This document shows, one piece after another, positions 9,980-19,040 of a stretch of 64,000 nucleotides of DNA. Origin of the DNA: Variovorax paradoxus (GTDB taxonomy: Bacteria > Pseudomonadota > Gammaproteobacteria > Burkholderiales > Burkholderiaceae_C). The notes under the pieces are model-generated. The model had not been told where the DNA came from and searched no databases. It saw only the letters and a list, made by a program, of their open reading frames with translations. Positions within the stretch are counted from its first letter, which is position 1. The number at the start of each line of letters is the position of its first letter. A program made the position numbers and the translations under genes. The DNA lies in NCBI RefSeq assembly GCF_022009635.1, contig NZ_CP091716.1, positions 5,477,501 to 5,541,500 of the forward strand. Reading direction: 5' to 3'.

Positions 9980-10882
9980 ATGACCGAACCCGACCTCTCG
10001 GACCTGGGCGCCTTCGTGGCCGTGACGCGGGCGCGTGGTTTTCGCGGCGCGGCGGCCCTGCGCGGCGTGTCGCCCTCCTCGCTCAGCGAGGCCATGCGCA
10101 GGCTGGAAGCGCAGCTGGGCGTGCGGCTGCTGAACCGCACCACGCGCAGCGTCACCCCCACCGAAGCGGGCCAGCGCCTGCTCGACCGCATCTCGCCCGC
10201 GCTCGACGACATCGCCGGCGCGCTCGACACGCTCAACAGCTTTCGCGACAGCCCCACCGGCACGCTGCGGCTGAACGTGCCGACCATCGTGGCGCAGCGC
10301 GTGCTGCCGCCGCTGGTCAGCCGCTTCCTGCACGCGCACCCCGGCATCACGCTGGAAATCGCGGCGAACGACACCTTCATCGACGTGCTCTCGGCCGGCT
10401 TCGACGCCGGCATCCGCTATGACGAGAGCATTGCCCGCGACATGATCGCCGTGCCGCTGGGCCCGCGCACCCAGCGCTTCGTGGCCGCCGCTTCGCCCGC
10501 CTACCTGGCCAGGCACGGCACGCCCAAGCACCCCTCCGACCTGCTCGAACACGCCTGCATCGCCCACCGCTTTCCGAGCGGCGTGCTCGCGGCCTGGGGC
10601 TTCGTGCGCAAGGGCAAGGCGGTGAAGATCACGCCGACCGGCCCGCTGGTCGCCTCGATGCCCGACCTCGAGCTGCACGCCGCCGAAGCGGGCCTGGGCC
10701 TGATCTACACCTTCGACGAATACCTGCGCCCCGCCATCGAGCGCGGCACGCTGGTGCCGGTGCTCGAAGACTGGTGGCAGAGCTTTTCGGGGCCGTTCCT
10801 GTACTACCCCAGCCGCACCCACATGCCCGCGCCGCTGCGGGCTTTCGTCGACTTTCTCAAGCGCGAAGGCCAGCCTGGCTGA
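9980..10882 (+). CDS. LysR family transcriptional regulator
   Basis: 300 residues. Residues 5-65 form the LysR winged helix (DLGAFVAVTRARGFRGAAAL, SPSSLSEAMRRLEAQLGVRL, NRTTRSVTPTEAG) and the rest is the periplasmic-binding-like effector domain. ATG 9980 chosen because the helix-turn-helix begins four residues later. It probably controls the divergent AKR13-like reductase at 8841-9851. This resembles many LysR/aldo-keto reductase pairs of Burkholderiales whose inducer is unknown. Confidence 0.93.
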   Translation: MTEPDLSDLGAFVAVTRARGFRGAAALRGVSPSSLSEAMRRLEAQLGVRLLNRTTRSVTPTEAGQRLLDRISPALDDIAGALDTLNSFRDSPTGTLRLNVPTIVAQRVLPPLVSRFLHAHPGITLEIAANDTFIDVLSAGFDAGIRYDESIARDMIAVPLGPRTQRFVAAASPAYLARHGTPKHPSDLLEHACIAHRFPSGVLAAWGFVRKGKAVKITPTGPLVASMPDLELHAAEAGLGLIYTFDEYLRPAIERGTLVPVLEDWWQSFSGPFLYYPSRTHMPAPLRAFVDFLKREGQPG

Positions 10883-10997
10883 CGGATGGTCTGCGGATAT
10901 TTGCCGAGCGGATAACCAAGCGCGCGAATCTTCGTTCGCACGGCAGGCAGCGCGGCCTAGAGTGCCCAGCTCCCTTTGCTCCCCGGAGTTGCCTGTC

Positions 10998-11831
10998 ATG
11001 CGTTTTCCGTTGCGCGCGCCCTTGCCGGCACGCTGGTCCGCCTCGCTGCTCGGCAGCCTTGCGCTGGGCCTGTTCCTCCATGTGTCGGCCCAGGCCGCCG
11101 ACCTGCGCGTGGGCTTTATGCCCGGCCCCTATCGCGACGCCTTCACCAACGGCATCGAGCCCCAGCTGAAGAAGCTGGGCTACGCCGTCAAGTACGTGGA
11201 ATTCAGCCAGGGCGTGCAGCCCAACGACGCGGTGGAGCGCGGGCAGATCGACGCCAACATCTTCCAGCACACGCTGTACCTGAACGCCACCAACAAGCAG
11301 CAGGGCTTCGACCTGGTGCCCATCGTGCATGTGCCGACACCGCCCATGGGCCTGTACTCGCAGCGCCACAAGTCGCTCGACGCGGTGCCCGACGGCGCCA
11401 CCGTCACGCTGCCTTCGGACCCGGTGAACGCGGCGCGCGCGCTCAACATCCTCGCGGCCGTCGGCTGGGTCACGCTCAAGCCGGGTGTGAGCCCCATCGC
11501 GGTGTCGGAGCGCGACATCGCGACCAATCCCAAGCGCCTGAAGCTCGTGCCGCTCGAAGCCGCGCAAGCCCCGCGCTCGCTGGCCGATGCCGACATCGTC
11601 GCGGTGCAGGGCAACTTCGCCGTGGCCTCGGGGCTGAAGCTCACCGAGGCGCTCAAGCTCGAGGACATGACGCTGCCCTACGTGAACGTGGTGGCCGTCA
11701 AGCGCAGCAACGAGAACGCGAAGTTCGCGAAAGACATCGCGGCCGCCTACCAGTCGCCGGAGTTCCAGCGTTTCTTCAAGGCCAACCCGAGCTGGGCCGG
11801 CTACCGCCTGCCCGACTATTTCTCGCAATGA
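10998..11831 (+). CDS. MetQ/NlpA-type substrate-binding protein (first copy)
   Basis: 277-residue periplasmic binding protein of the NLPA/MetQ family. Signal peptide with hydrophobic core SLLGSLALGLFLHV and likely cleavage AQA-AD; there is no lipobox cysteine, so it should be soluble rather than a lipoprotein. Family block QPNDAVERGQIDANIFQH is clear. Its stop overlaps the start of the flavin monooxygenase (ATGA at 11828-11831), so the two are translationally coupled. That pairing suggests it binds the substrate or product of the monooxygenase, perhaps a sulfur compound, rather than methionine itself. Confidence 0.88.
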   Translation: MRFPLRAPLPARWSASLLGSLALGLFLHVSAQAADLRVGFMPGPYRDAFTNGIEPQLKKLGYAVKYVEFSQGVQPNDAVERGQIDANIFQHTLYLNATNKQQGFDLVPIVHVPTPPMGLYSQRHKSLDAVPDGATVTLPSDPVNAARALNILAAVGWVTLKPGVSPIAVSERDIATNPKRLKLVPLEAAQAPRSLADADIVAVQGNFAVASGLKLTEALKLEDMTLPYVNVVAVKRSNENAKFAKDIAAAYQSPEFQRFFKANPSWAGYRLPDYFSQ

Positions 11832-13177
11832 GCCACTCGACAACCAAGCCCCGACAGCTGCACCTGAACGTCAACATCCTGCACTCGGGCTTCGTGCCCT
11901 CGGCCTGGCGCCTGCCGGAGAGCGACCCGTGGGCCTTTGCGGACATCCAGCACTACATCCGCACCGCCCGGATCGCCGAGGCGGCCAAGCTCGACGCGGT
12001 GTTCCTCGCGGACAACGCGGCCATCGTCGACCAGATCCACTTCCGCCCGATCACCGCGCTGGAGCCCACGGTGCTGCTGGCCTGCGTGGCGGCCGCCACC
12101 ACGCACATCGGCCTGATCGCCACCGCCTCGACCAGCTACAACGAGCCCTACAACATCGCCCGCCGCTTCGCCACGCTCGACCATGTGAGCGGCGGCCGGG
12201 CGGGCTGGAACGTGGTGACCACGGCCGACCTGCCGTCGGCGCGCAATTTCGGCCTCGACGCCGTGCCCGACCATGCCAGGCGCTACGCACGCGCCTCGGA
12301 GTTCACCGACATCGTGAAGGCGCTGTGGGACAGCTGGGAAGACGACGCCTTCGTCGGCAACAAGGCCGCGGGCAGCTTCATCGACACGGCCAAGGTGCAC
12401 GCCATAGCGCACCGGGGCGAGCACTTCGCGGTGCAGGGGCCGCTGAACCTGCCGCGCCCGCCGCAGGGGCACCCGGTGCTGGTGCAGGCCGGCGCGTCCG
12501 CCGACGGGCGCGAGCTGGCCTCGCGCCATGCGGAGGCGGTGTTCTCGGCCTCGCAGTCGTTCGAGGAGTCGCTGGCGTATGCGCGCGCCCTGAAGACCCG
12601 CGCCGCCGAACTGGGCCGTGGGCCTGACGCGGTGAAGGTGCTCGCGGGCCTGACGACCATCGTCGGCAGCACGGAGGCCGAGGCCCTGCGCCGCCGCGAC
12701 GAGCTGGTCGACCTGATTCCGTGGGACTACAGCCTGACGCGGGTGGCAGGCACCCTGGGCATCTCGCCCGAGCGCCTGAAGCTCGACGAGCGCCTGCCCG
12801 ACGACCTGCCGCTGCCGGCCAATGGCAACGGCAACCACACTTTTTTCAACGCCGTGGTGGCGGCAGGCCGCACGCACGGCTACACGGTGCGCCAGCTGAT
12901 CCGCGAACTGGCGGGCGGCGGCGGGCACCGCGTGATCGTCGGCACGCCGGAGCAGATCGCGGACGACATCGAACGCTGGTTCAAGGCCGGCGCGGCCGAT
13001 GGGTTCAACCTGATGCCCGATGCGCTTCCGCACGGGCTGCAGGACTTCGTCGACGGCGTGGTGCCGATCCTGCAGAAGCGCGGAATCTTCCGCAAAGACT
13101 ACGAGGGGCGCACTCTGCGCGATCACCTCGGGTTGGCGCGGCCTGGTGGGCGGGCTGCGCAGCGGCTGGCGGCGTAG
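11828..13177 (+). CDS. NtaA/SnaA/DszA-type FMN monooxygenase
   Basis: 449-residue LLM-class flavin monooxygenase of the NtaA/SnaA/SoxA(DszA)/SfnG branch. Seen are [12 protein letters not shown] near residue 55, [34 protein letters not shown]-type FMN region ([13 protein letters not shown]) and [25 protein letters not shown]. Enzymes of this branch take reduced FMN from a partner reductase and oxidise organosulfur compounds or aminopolycarboxylates. No reductase gene is visible nearby. It is coupled to the upstream binding protein by an ATGA overlap. Confidence 0.9.
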   Translation: [449 protein letters not shown]

Positions 13178-13193
13178 CCGCTCGTTCGCTCGC

Positions 13194-13544
13194 TCACTCC
13201 TCGTCGGCGTCGTTCCCGGTCAGGGACAGGACTTCTTCGACGAAGGCCTCGAAGAGCGGCAACGAAGCAGGCAGGCCGTCGAGCGACTCCGCCTCGCCCG
13301 CATCGAAGAAATGCGGCTTGCCGGCCGGCATGGCCGCCCACTCGCCGGCCTCCAGCAGCAGCCCCAGATAGCCATCGGCGGTAGGCACGTAGAACAGCCC
13401 CGCGCTGTCCAGCACGCGCTGCCCCTTCTTCTTGCCGCGCCCCCAACTCACGCCCTGCCCGGCCAGATGTTCGGTGATCCAGCCGTCGCACACATGCGTG
13501 TCGCGCCAGCTTCCTTGGGCATCGAATATGGCCAGAACGGGCAT
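13194..13544 (-). CDS. Shortened acireductone-dioxygenase-like cupin
   Basis: 116 residues. The N-terminus (MPVLAIFD...ITEHLAGQGVSWGRG) and the later block AGLFYVPTADG / AGEWAAMPAGKPHFFDAGE line up with the start and the cupin half of acireductone dioxygenase (about 180 residues), the methionine-salvage enzyme. The intervening segment, which in true enzymes carries the EHTHDEDEVR metal ligands, is missing, so only the last His (PHFFD) remains and classical activity is unlikely. It follows metQ by 34 bp at the end of the metNIQ operon. Homology is judged by eye. Confidence 0.5.
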   Translation of the reverse strand: MPVLAIFDAQGSWRDTHVCDGWITEHLAGQGVSWGRGKKKGQRVLDSAGLFYVPTADGYLGLLLEAGEWAAMPAGKPHFFDAGEAESLDGLPASLPLFEAFVEEVLSLTGNDADEE

Positions 13545-13578
13545 GGGGTGTCCTTGGTCTGAGGAAGGGAGAAATGGA

Positions 13579-14415
13579 TTACTGCAGGAAGCTGGGCTTG
13601 GCGTAGCCCTGGAACTTGCTGTCGACCACCGCCTTGAACTCCTTCGAGCGGTAAGCCTCGGCGATGTCCTTGGCCCACTGGGTGTTCTTGTCGGCGGTCT
13701 TCACGGCCACCACATTCAGGTAGTAGTCGGGCGTCTTCTCGAGCACCACGGCCTCGGTGAGCTTCAGGCCCGACGAGATCGCGAAGTTGCCGTTGACGAT
13801 GGCGTACTCGGTGTCGCCCAGCGAACGCGGCAGCTGCGCGGCTTCGAGCGGAATGAACTTCAGCTTCTTCGGGTTCTCGGCCACGTCCTTTTCGCTGGCG
13901 CGCAGCGGATCGATGCCGGCCTTGATGGTGATCAGCTTGTTCTGCTCCAACAGCACCAGCGCGCGGGCCAGGTTGCTCGGGTCGTTCGGCAGCGTCACGC
14001 GGTCGCCTTCCTTGGCTTCGGCCAGCGTCTTGCGCTTGGTCGAGTACACGCCCATGGGGGCGATCGGGCCTTGCACCAGTTCGGTGATGTCGAGCTTCTG
14101 GTCGGCCGCGAACTTCTTCAGGTAGACCTGATGCTGGAAGAAGTTTGCGTCGAGCGAACCCTGGGCCAGCGCCAGGTTGGGCTGCACGTAATCGTTGAAC
14201 TCGACCAGCTTGACCTTGTAGCCCTTCTTTTCGAGCAGGGGCACGATGCCGGCCTTGAGCTGGTCGGTGTTGGAGCCGGCGGTGCCGCCGATCACGAGGT
14301 TCTTCTTAGCGGGGTCTTGCGCATGGGCCTGCAGCGAGAGGCCGCCCAGAGACAGGACAGACAGCGCGGACAGCGACAGGGCGAGAACGGAACGGCGCAG
14401 GAAAACGGTCTTCAT
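13579..14415 (-). CDS. metQ: Methionine ABC transporter binding protein MetQ (second copy)
   Basis: 278-residue NLPA-family binding protein, third gene of a metN-metI-metQ operon, so D/L-methionine or a related thioether is the likely ligand. Signal peptide cleaves after AHA-QDP; no lipobox. The YVQPNLALAQGSLDANFFQH and NDPSNLARALVLLEQ blocks are typical. It lies 34 bp after metI and is followed by the acireductone-dioxygenase-like gene. Confidence 0.92.
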   Translation of the reverse strand: MKTVFLRRSVLALSLSALSVLSLGGLSLQAHAQDPAKKNLVIGGTAGSNTDQLKAGIVPLLEKKGYKVKLVEFNDYVQPNLALAQGSLDANFFQHQVYLKKFAADQKLDITELVQGPIAPMGVYSTKRKTLAEAKEGDRVTLPNDPSNLARALVLLEQNKLITIKAGIDPLRASEKDVAENPKKLKFIPLEAAQLPRSLGDTEYAIVNGNFAISSGLKLTEAVVLEKTPDYYLNVVAVKTADKNTQWAKDIAEAYRSKEFKAVVDSKFQGYAKPSFLQ

Positions 14416-14449
14416 GAGATGAAAAAGCTAGCTAGGGAGAAAGAAAGAA

Positions 14450-15112
14450 TCAACGCTTGTCGAGCCTGCTTGCCGTGGTGTTGCCCACGAACTGCAGGAT
14501 CTGTACCAGCACCACGAGCAGCGCCACGGTGAGCACCATCACGTCGGTCTGGAAACGGTAGTAGCCGTAGCGGATGGCCAGGTCGCCGATGCCGCCGCCG
14601 CCCACCACGCCGGCCACCGCCGAGTAAGACAGGAAGCTCACGGCCAGCACCGTCAGCGCCAGCACCAGGCCCGAACGGGCCTCCACCAGCAGCACGCGCC
14701 AGACGATCTGCAGTTCGGTCGCGCCCATCGCGTGGGCCGCCTCGATCACGCCGCGCGGCACTTCGCGCAGGCACTGGTCGACCAGCCGCGCCAGGTAGGG
14801 AATGGCCGCGAACGACAGCGGCACCGCGGCCGCCAGCGGGCCGATCGACGTGCCAGCGATCACCCGCGTGAACGGCACCAGCGCCACCAGCAGGATGATG
14901 AACGGGAACGAGCGCACCGTGTTCACCAGCCAGTTGAGCACCAGGAACGCAGGCTTGTTCTCCAGCGACTGGCCGGGGCCCAGCAGGAACAGCAGGATGC
15001 CCAGCGGCCCGCCGATGAGCACCGCCGCCGTGAGGCCGATGGCCAGCATCATGAAAGTCTGGCCGGTGGCGACCCACAGCTCGGGGAGGATGGGGGCGAT
15101 GTTCTCAAACAT
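14450..15112 (-). CDS. metI: Methionine ABC transporter permease MetI
   Basis: 220-residue inner-membrane permease with five to six hydrophobic segments and the EAA loop EAAHAMGATELQIVWRVLL that docks with the ATPase. The segment NTVRSFPFIILLVALVPFTR is a strong MetI marker. It overlaps the end of metN by 8 bases, showing coupled translation, and precedes metQ. Confidence 0.95.
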   Translation of the reverse strand: MFENIAPILPELWVATGQTFMMLAIGLTAAVLIGGPLGILLFLLGPGQSLENKPAFLVLNWLVNTVRSFPFIILLVALVPFTRVIAGTSIGPLAAAVPLSFAAIPYLARLVDQCLREVPRGVIEAAHAMGATELQIVWRVLLVEARSGLVLALTVLAVSFLSYSAVAGVVGGGGIGDLAIRYGYYRFQTDVMVLTVALLVVLVQILQFVGNTTASRLDKR

Positions 15113-15992
15113 AGGCGGGCTCCTTGGCGGCAGCGGCCGTCGCGGCGCGGTCTTGTTGTTGCTGCTGAGCCTGCTGCTGTTCGCGCACGTCGCGTTCGCG
15201 TCGGCGCACCAGTTCGTCGATCTCGCGGCCCAGCGCGGTCTTGCGCTCCTCGTTCGGCGCCTCTTCGACGGCGAACTGCTCGATCAGGCGGCCCTTCTCG
15301 AGGATGGCCACGTTGCGGCACAGCACCTCGACCACCGACAGCTCGTGCGTCACGATCACGATGGTCACGCCGATCTTCTGGTTGATGTCGCGCAGCGTCT
15401 CCAGCAGGGAGCGCGTGGTTTCGGAGTCGAGCGCCGAGGTGGGCTCGTCGCACAGCAGCACCTGCGGGCGCGGCGCCAGCGCGCGGGCGATGGCCACGCG
15501 CTGCTTCTGGCCGCCGGACAGCTGCGCCGGGTAGGTGTCGATCTTCTCGGCCAGGCCCACCAGGGCGAGGCACTCGCGCACGCGGGCATCGATTTCGGCC
15601 TTGGAGTGGCGGCCGTGGATCTTCAGCGGGAAGGCCACGTTGTCGAACACCGTGGCGTTCTGCAGCAGGTTGAACTGCTGGAAGATCATGCCGATGTTCT
15701 GGCGCGTGTCGCGCAGTTCGCTGCGCGAGAGCGTGGTGAGGTCGCGCCCGCCCACGAAGACCTGGCCCGCGTCGGGCCGCTCCAGCAGGTTGATCAGGCG
15801 CAGCAGCGTCGACTTGCCGGCGCCGCTCTTGCCGATCAGGCCGAACACGTCGCCCTGCTGGATCTCGAGCGACAGCGAGTGCACGGCGTCGAACACCTCG
15901 CCACTGGGCAGCGCGAAGGACTTCTGCACGGATTGCAGGCGGATGACCGGTGCCGCGCTGCCGCGGCCCGCATCGGGCGAAGGATGGCTCAT
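15105..15992 (-). CDS. metN: Methionine ABC transporter ATPase MetN, no NIL domain
   Basis: 295-residue ATPase: Walker A GKSGAGKST, Q-loop FQQFNLLQ, signature LSGGQKQRVAIARAL, Walker B VLLCDEPTSALD and switch His VTHEL. In E. coli-type MetN a C-terminal regulatory (NIL/ACT-like) domain of about 100 residues follows; here the ATPase domain ends near residue 240 and is followed only by a charged, Gln-rich tail (EQQQAQQQQQD). Start ATG 15990-15992 was chosen because residues further upstream do not resemble the family. The gene is divergent from the third binding-protein gene at 16230. Confidence 0.92.
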   Translation of the reverse strand: MSHPSPDAGRGSAAPVIRLQSVQKSFALPSGEVFDAVHSLSLEIQQGDVFGLIGKSGAGKSTLLRLINLLERPDAGQVFVGGRDLTTLSRSELRDTRQNIGMIFQQFNLLQNATVFDNVAFPLKIHGRHSKAEIDARVRECLALVGLAEKIDTYPAQLSGGQKQRVAIARALAPRPQVLLCDEPTSALDSETTRSLLETLRDINQKIGVTIVIVTHELSVVEVLCRNVAILEKGRLIEQFAVEEAPNEERKTALGREIDELVRRRERDVREQQQAQQQQQDRAATAAAAKEPAYV

Positions 15993-16229
15993 TGGGAAGA
16001 AGCGCGGCCAGCGAGGGCGCCGGACACGAAGGTTCGCGAAAAAGGTGCCGAGTATGAAAACAAAAGCGGCAGAAGGGAACGAAGAAAAAGGATGCTGTTT
16101 ATATCGCAAGCGGCATAAGAAAACCTCGATGCGCGCCATACACGCCATATCGATATGCCTATTGGTTCGTTCCCAATCGCTTGCTGCAATGCCACATTCG
16201 CGCCTTCATTTTTTCGATTCCGCACTGTC

Positions 16230-17045
16230 ATGCATTCCACTTTCCGTCGCCGCAGCCTCTTCGCCGTCACGCTGGCCGCAGCCCTTTTCGGCGCCGGCGG
16301 CGCTGCCCTGGCCCAGGACAAGAACAACATCAAGGTCGGCGTTTCCGTCGGCAACGGCGAGCAGATCTTCGAGGTGGTCAAGAAGGTCGCCGCCAAGGAC
16401 GGGCTGAACATCCAGGTCGTGGTGTTCAACGACTACCAGCTGCCCAACGCGGCGCTGGCCTCGGGCGACCTGGACGCCAACGCCTTCCAGCACCAGCCCT
16501 TCCTGGACAACCAGATCAAGGCGCGCGGCTTCGACCTGGTGCCGGTGGGCCTGACCATCACCGCGCCGCTGGGCTTCTATTCGCACAAGATCAAGTCGAT
16601 CGACCAACTGGCGGACGGCGCCTCCGTCGGCATCCAGAACGATCCGTCGAACGGCAACCGCGCGCTGTTGCTGCTGCAGCAGGCCGGCCTCATCACCCTC
16701 AAGCCCGAGGCGGTGAAGAACAACAACGCCACCCCGCTGGACGTGGTGACCAACCCCAAGAAGCTGAAGCTGGTGGCGCTGGACGCCGCCCAGCTGCCGC
16801 GCTCGCTCGACGACCTGGCCATTGCCGCCATCAACAACGATTACGCGGAGAAGGCCGGCCTGTCGTTCAACAAGGACGCCGTGATCAAGGAGTCGCCCAA
16901 GAGCCCCTACGCCAACCTGATCGCCGTGCGCCGCGCCGACAAGGACAAGCCCTGGGCCAAGCGCCTGGTGGCCGCCTACCAGTCGCCGGAGGTGAAGAGC
17001 TTCATCGAGACCCAGTTCAAGGGCTCGCTGATTCCCGCGTTCTGA
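16230..17045 (+). CDS. MetQ/NlpA-type substrate-binding protein (third copy)
   Basis: 271-residue NLPA-family periplasmic binding protein, signal peptide ending ALA-QDK and no lipobox. YQLPNAALASGDLDANAFQH and NDPSNGNRALLLLQQAG are the family blocks. It is divergent from metN across a 237-bp gap that is visibly AT-richer than its surroundings and probably carries both promoters. It may serve the same MetNI transporter with a different ligand. ATG 16230 chosen at the start of the signal peptide; an in-frame ATG-like start 25 codons earlier would spoil it. Confidence 0.9.
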   Translation: MHSTFRRRSLFAVTLAAALFGAGGAALAQDKNNIKVGVSVGNGEQIFEVVKKVAAKDGLNIQVVVFNDYQLPNAALASGDLDANAFQHQPFLDNQIKARGFDLVPVGLTITAPLGFYSHKIKSIDQLADGASVGIQNDPSNGNRALLLLQQAGLITLKPEAVKNNNATPLDVVTNPKKLKLVALDAAQLPRSLDDLAIAAINNDYAEKAGLSFNKDAVIKESPKSPYANLIAVRRADKDKPWAKRLVAAYQSPEVKSFIETQFKGSLIPAF

Positions 17046-17048
17046 TGA

Positions 17049-17158
17049 CCTTCTCCCTCCCCCGCTGGGGGAGGGCCGGGGTGGGGGCAAGCGGCGCTCG
17101 CGCGAAACGCCCTGCCCGCCCCCATCCCAGCCTTCCCCCAGCGGGGGAAGGAGCAATA
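17049..17158. repeat. Long inverted intergenic repeat
   Basis: Two arms, CTCCCTCCCCCGCTGGGGGA near 17053-17072 and TTCCCCCAGCGGGGGAAGGAG near 17131-17151, face each other around a spacer that is also partly self-complementary (GGGTGGGGG against CCCCCATCCC). This is the pattern of the frequent REP-like elements of Burkholderiales. It lies between a binding-protein gene and prfB and could also act as a terminator for the former. Confidence 0.65.
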
Positions 17159-17231
17159 CGGGGGCGCTCCCTGGCCGTTCACCGGAGCATGAGAAAATGC
17201 CCGGTTTCCCCGAACACAGTCAGGACACCCC

Positions 17232-18336
17232 ATGGACGCAGAACAGATCAACCAAATCGGCGCAATGCTCGCGGACCTGAGCGTCCGCACGGTCGATTTA
17301 CGGAGGTATCTTTGACTACGATGCCAAAGCTGAACGACTGAGGACAGTCAACGCATCGCTCGAAGACCCGAACGTCTGGAACGACCCGAAGAAGGCCCAG
17401 GAACTGGGCAAGGAAAAGAAGTCGCTCGACGACGTGGTCGTCACGCTCGACCGGCTCACCAACGGGCTGTCGGACAACACCGAACTCTTCGAGATGTCGA
17501 AGGAAGAAGGCGACATGGACGGCCTGCAGGCCATCGCCGATGACGCCGCCGTGCTCGAAGCCGACATCAAGCAGCTCGAATTCCGCCGGATGTTCAACAA
17601 CCCGGCCGATCCGCTGAACGCCTTCGTCGACATCCAGGCCGGCGCCGGCGGCACCGAGGCCTGCGACTGGGCCAGCATGCTGCTGCGCCAGTACCTGAAG
17701 TACGCCGAGCGCAAGGGCTTCAAGACGCAGATCGAAGACGAAACGCCCGGCGACACCGCCGGCATCAAGGGCGCGACCATCAAGGTCGAGGGCGACTACG
17801 CCTTCGGACTGCTGCGCACCGAAACGGGCGTGCACCGCCTGGTGCGCAAGTCGCCGTTCGACTCGTCGGGCGGGCGCCACACCAGCTTTGCCAGCATCTT
17901 CGTGTACCCGGAAATCGACGACTCCATCGAGATCGAGATCAATCCGTCGGACGTGCGCACCGACACCTTCCGCGCCAGCGGCGCCGGCGGCCAGCACATC
18001 AACAAGACCGACTCGGCCGTGCGCCTGACGCACATTCCGACCGGCATCGTGGTGCAGTGCCAGGACGGCCGCAGCCAGCACAGCAACCGCGACGTGGCGT
18101 GGAAGCGCCTGCGCTCGCGCCTGTACGACCACGAGATGCGCAAGCGCCAGGAAGAGCAGCAGAAGCTGGAAGACAGCAAGACCGACGTGGGCTGGGGCCA
18201 CCAGATCCGCAGCTACGTGCTGGACAACAGCCGCATCAAGGACCTGCGCACCAACGTGGAAGTCTCGGCCACCCAGAAGGTGCTGGACGGCGACCTCGAC
18301 GTGTTCATCGAAGCCTCTCTCAAGCAAGGCGTGTAA
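17232..18336 (+). CDS. prfB: Peptide chain release factor 2, programmed +1 frameshift
   Basis: Release factor for UGA and UAA stop codons. Translation starts at ATG 17232, reaches codon 27 (CTT) and an in-frame TGA at 17313-17315, then shifts +1 to continue with GAC at 17314, giving 367 residues, the normal RF2 length. The catalytic GGQ is in [18 protein letters not shown] and the stop-codon recognition tripeptide SPF is in [11 protein letters not shown]. The shift makes RF2 control its own synthesis. Annotation tools often cut this gene at 17434. The HAD phosphatase follows after 5 bp. Confidence 0.97.
17301..17316 (+). promoter_or_regulatory. RF2 programmed frameshift site
   Basis: CGGAGGTATCTTTGAC: an AGG Shine-Dalgarno-like element three bases before the slippery CTT, the in-frame TGA and the favourable next base C. 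This is the standard prfB autoregulatory site of bacteria. Confidence 0.95.
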
Positions 18337-18341
18337 CCCCG

Positions 18342-19040
18342 ATGAGCCTGAAAAGCCCGACGGACGGTGGCAAGGTCGAAGCCTTCATCTTCGACATGGA
18401 CGGCACCATGATCGACTCCATGCCCTGGCATGCGCGGTCGTGGGTCGAATTCGCGCAGAACCACGGCGTGAAGCTCGACGTGAGCGAGATCCTCGCTCGC
18501 ACCACCGGCCGCACCGGCACGGAGAGCATGCGCGAGCTGTTCGAGCGCGAGCTGTCCGACGCCGAGTGCCAGGCCCTGGTGCACGAGAAGGAAGAGATCT
18601 ACCGTGCCATGTTCCACGACAACTTCACCGAAGTAGCGGGCTTCACCGCCTTCGCCAGGGCGGCCGAGACGCGCGGCCTGAAGGTGGCCGTGGGCACGGC
18701 GGGCGACAGGCACAACATCGAGTTCGCCATGTCGCGCCTGAAGATGGACCCGCTGCCGCTGGCCATCGTGGGCGGCGACGAGGGCTTCACCGGCAAGCCC
18801 ACGCCCGCCATCTTTCTCGAAGCCGCGCGCCGCATCGGCGTGGCGCCCGAGCGCTGCATCGTCTTCGAAGACGCGCCCTTCGGCATCGAGGCAGCCCGCC
18901 GCGGCGGCATGCGCGCCGTGGCCGTGTGCAGCACCCACACCGCAGCCGAACTGGCAGGCCCCCACGTGATCGCCGCCGTTCGCGACTACAACGAACTCGC
19001 CCATTCAAATTTTCTGGAGACCCTCGATGCTGCAGCGTGA
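18342..19040 (+). CDS. HAD-superfamily phosphatase, beta-phosphoglucomutase-like
   Basis: 232 residues. HAD motif I FIFDMDGTMIDS, motif II Thr in VGTAGDR, motif III Lys in TGKPTP and motif IV EDAPFGIEAA are all in order; the cap domain inserted after motif I makes it a subclass I enzyme of the beta-phosphoglucomutase/phosphoglycolate phosphatase group. Substrate unknown. It starts 5 bp after prfB and its end overlaps the start of pepN by 14 bases, so the three are probably one operon. Confidence 0.9.
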   Translation: MSLKSPTDGGKVEAFIFDMDGTMIDSMPWHARSWVEFAQNHGVKLDVSEILARTTGRTGTESMRELFERELSDAECQALVHEKEEIYRAMFHDNFTEVAGFTAFARAAETRGLKVAVGTAGDRHNIEFAMSRLKMDPLPLAIVGGDEGFTGKPTPAIFLEAARRIGVAPERCIVFEDAPFGIEAARRGGMRAVAVCSTHTAAELAGPHVIAAVRDYNELAHSNFLETLDAAA

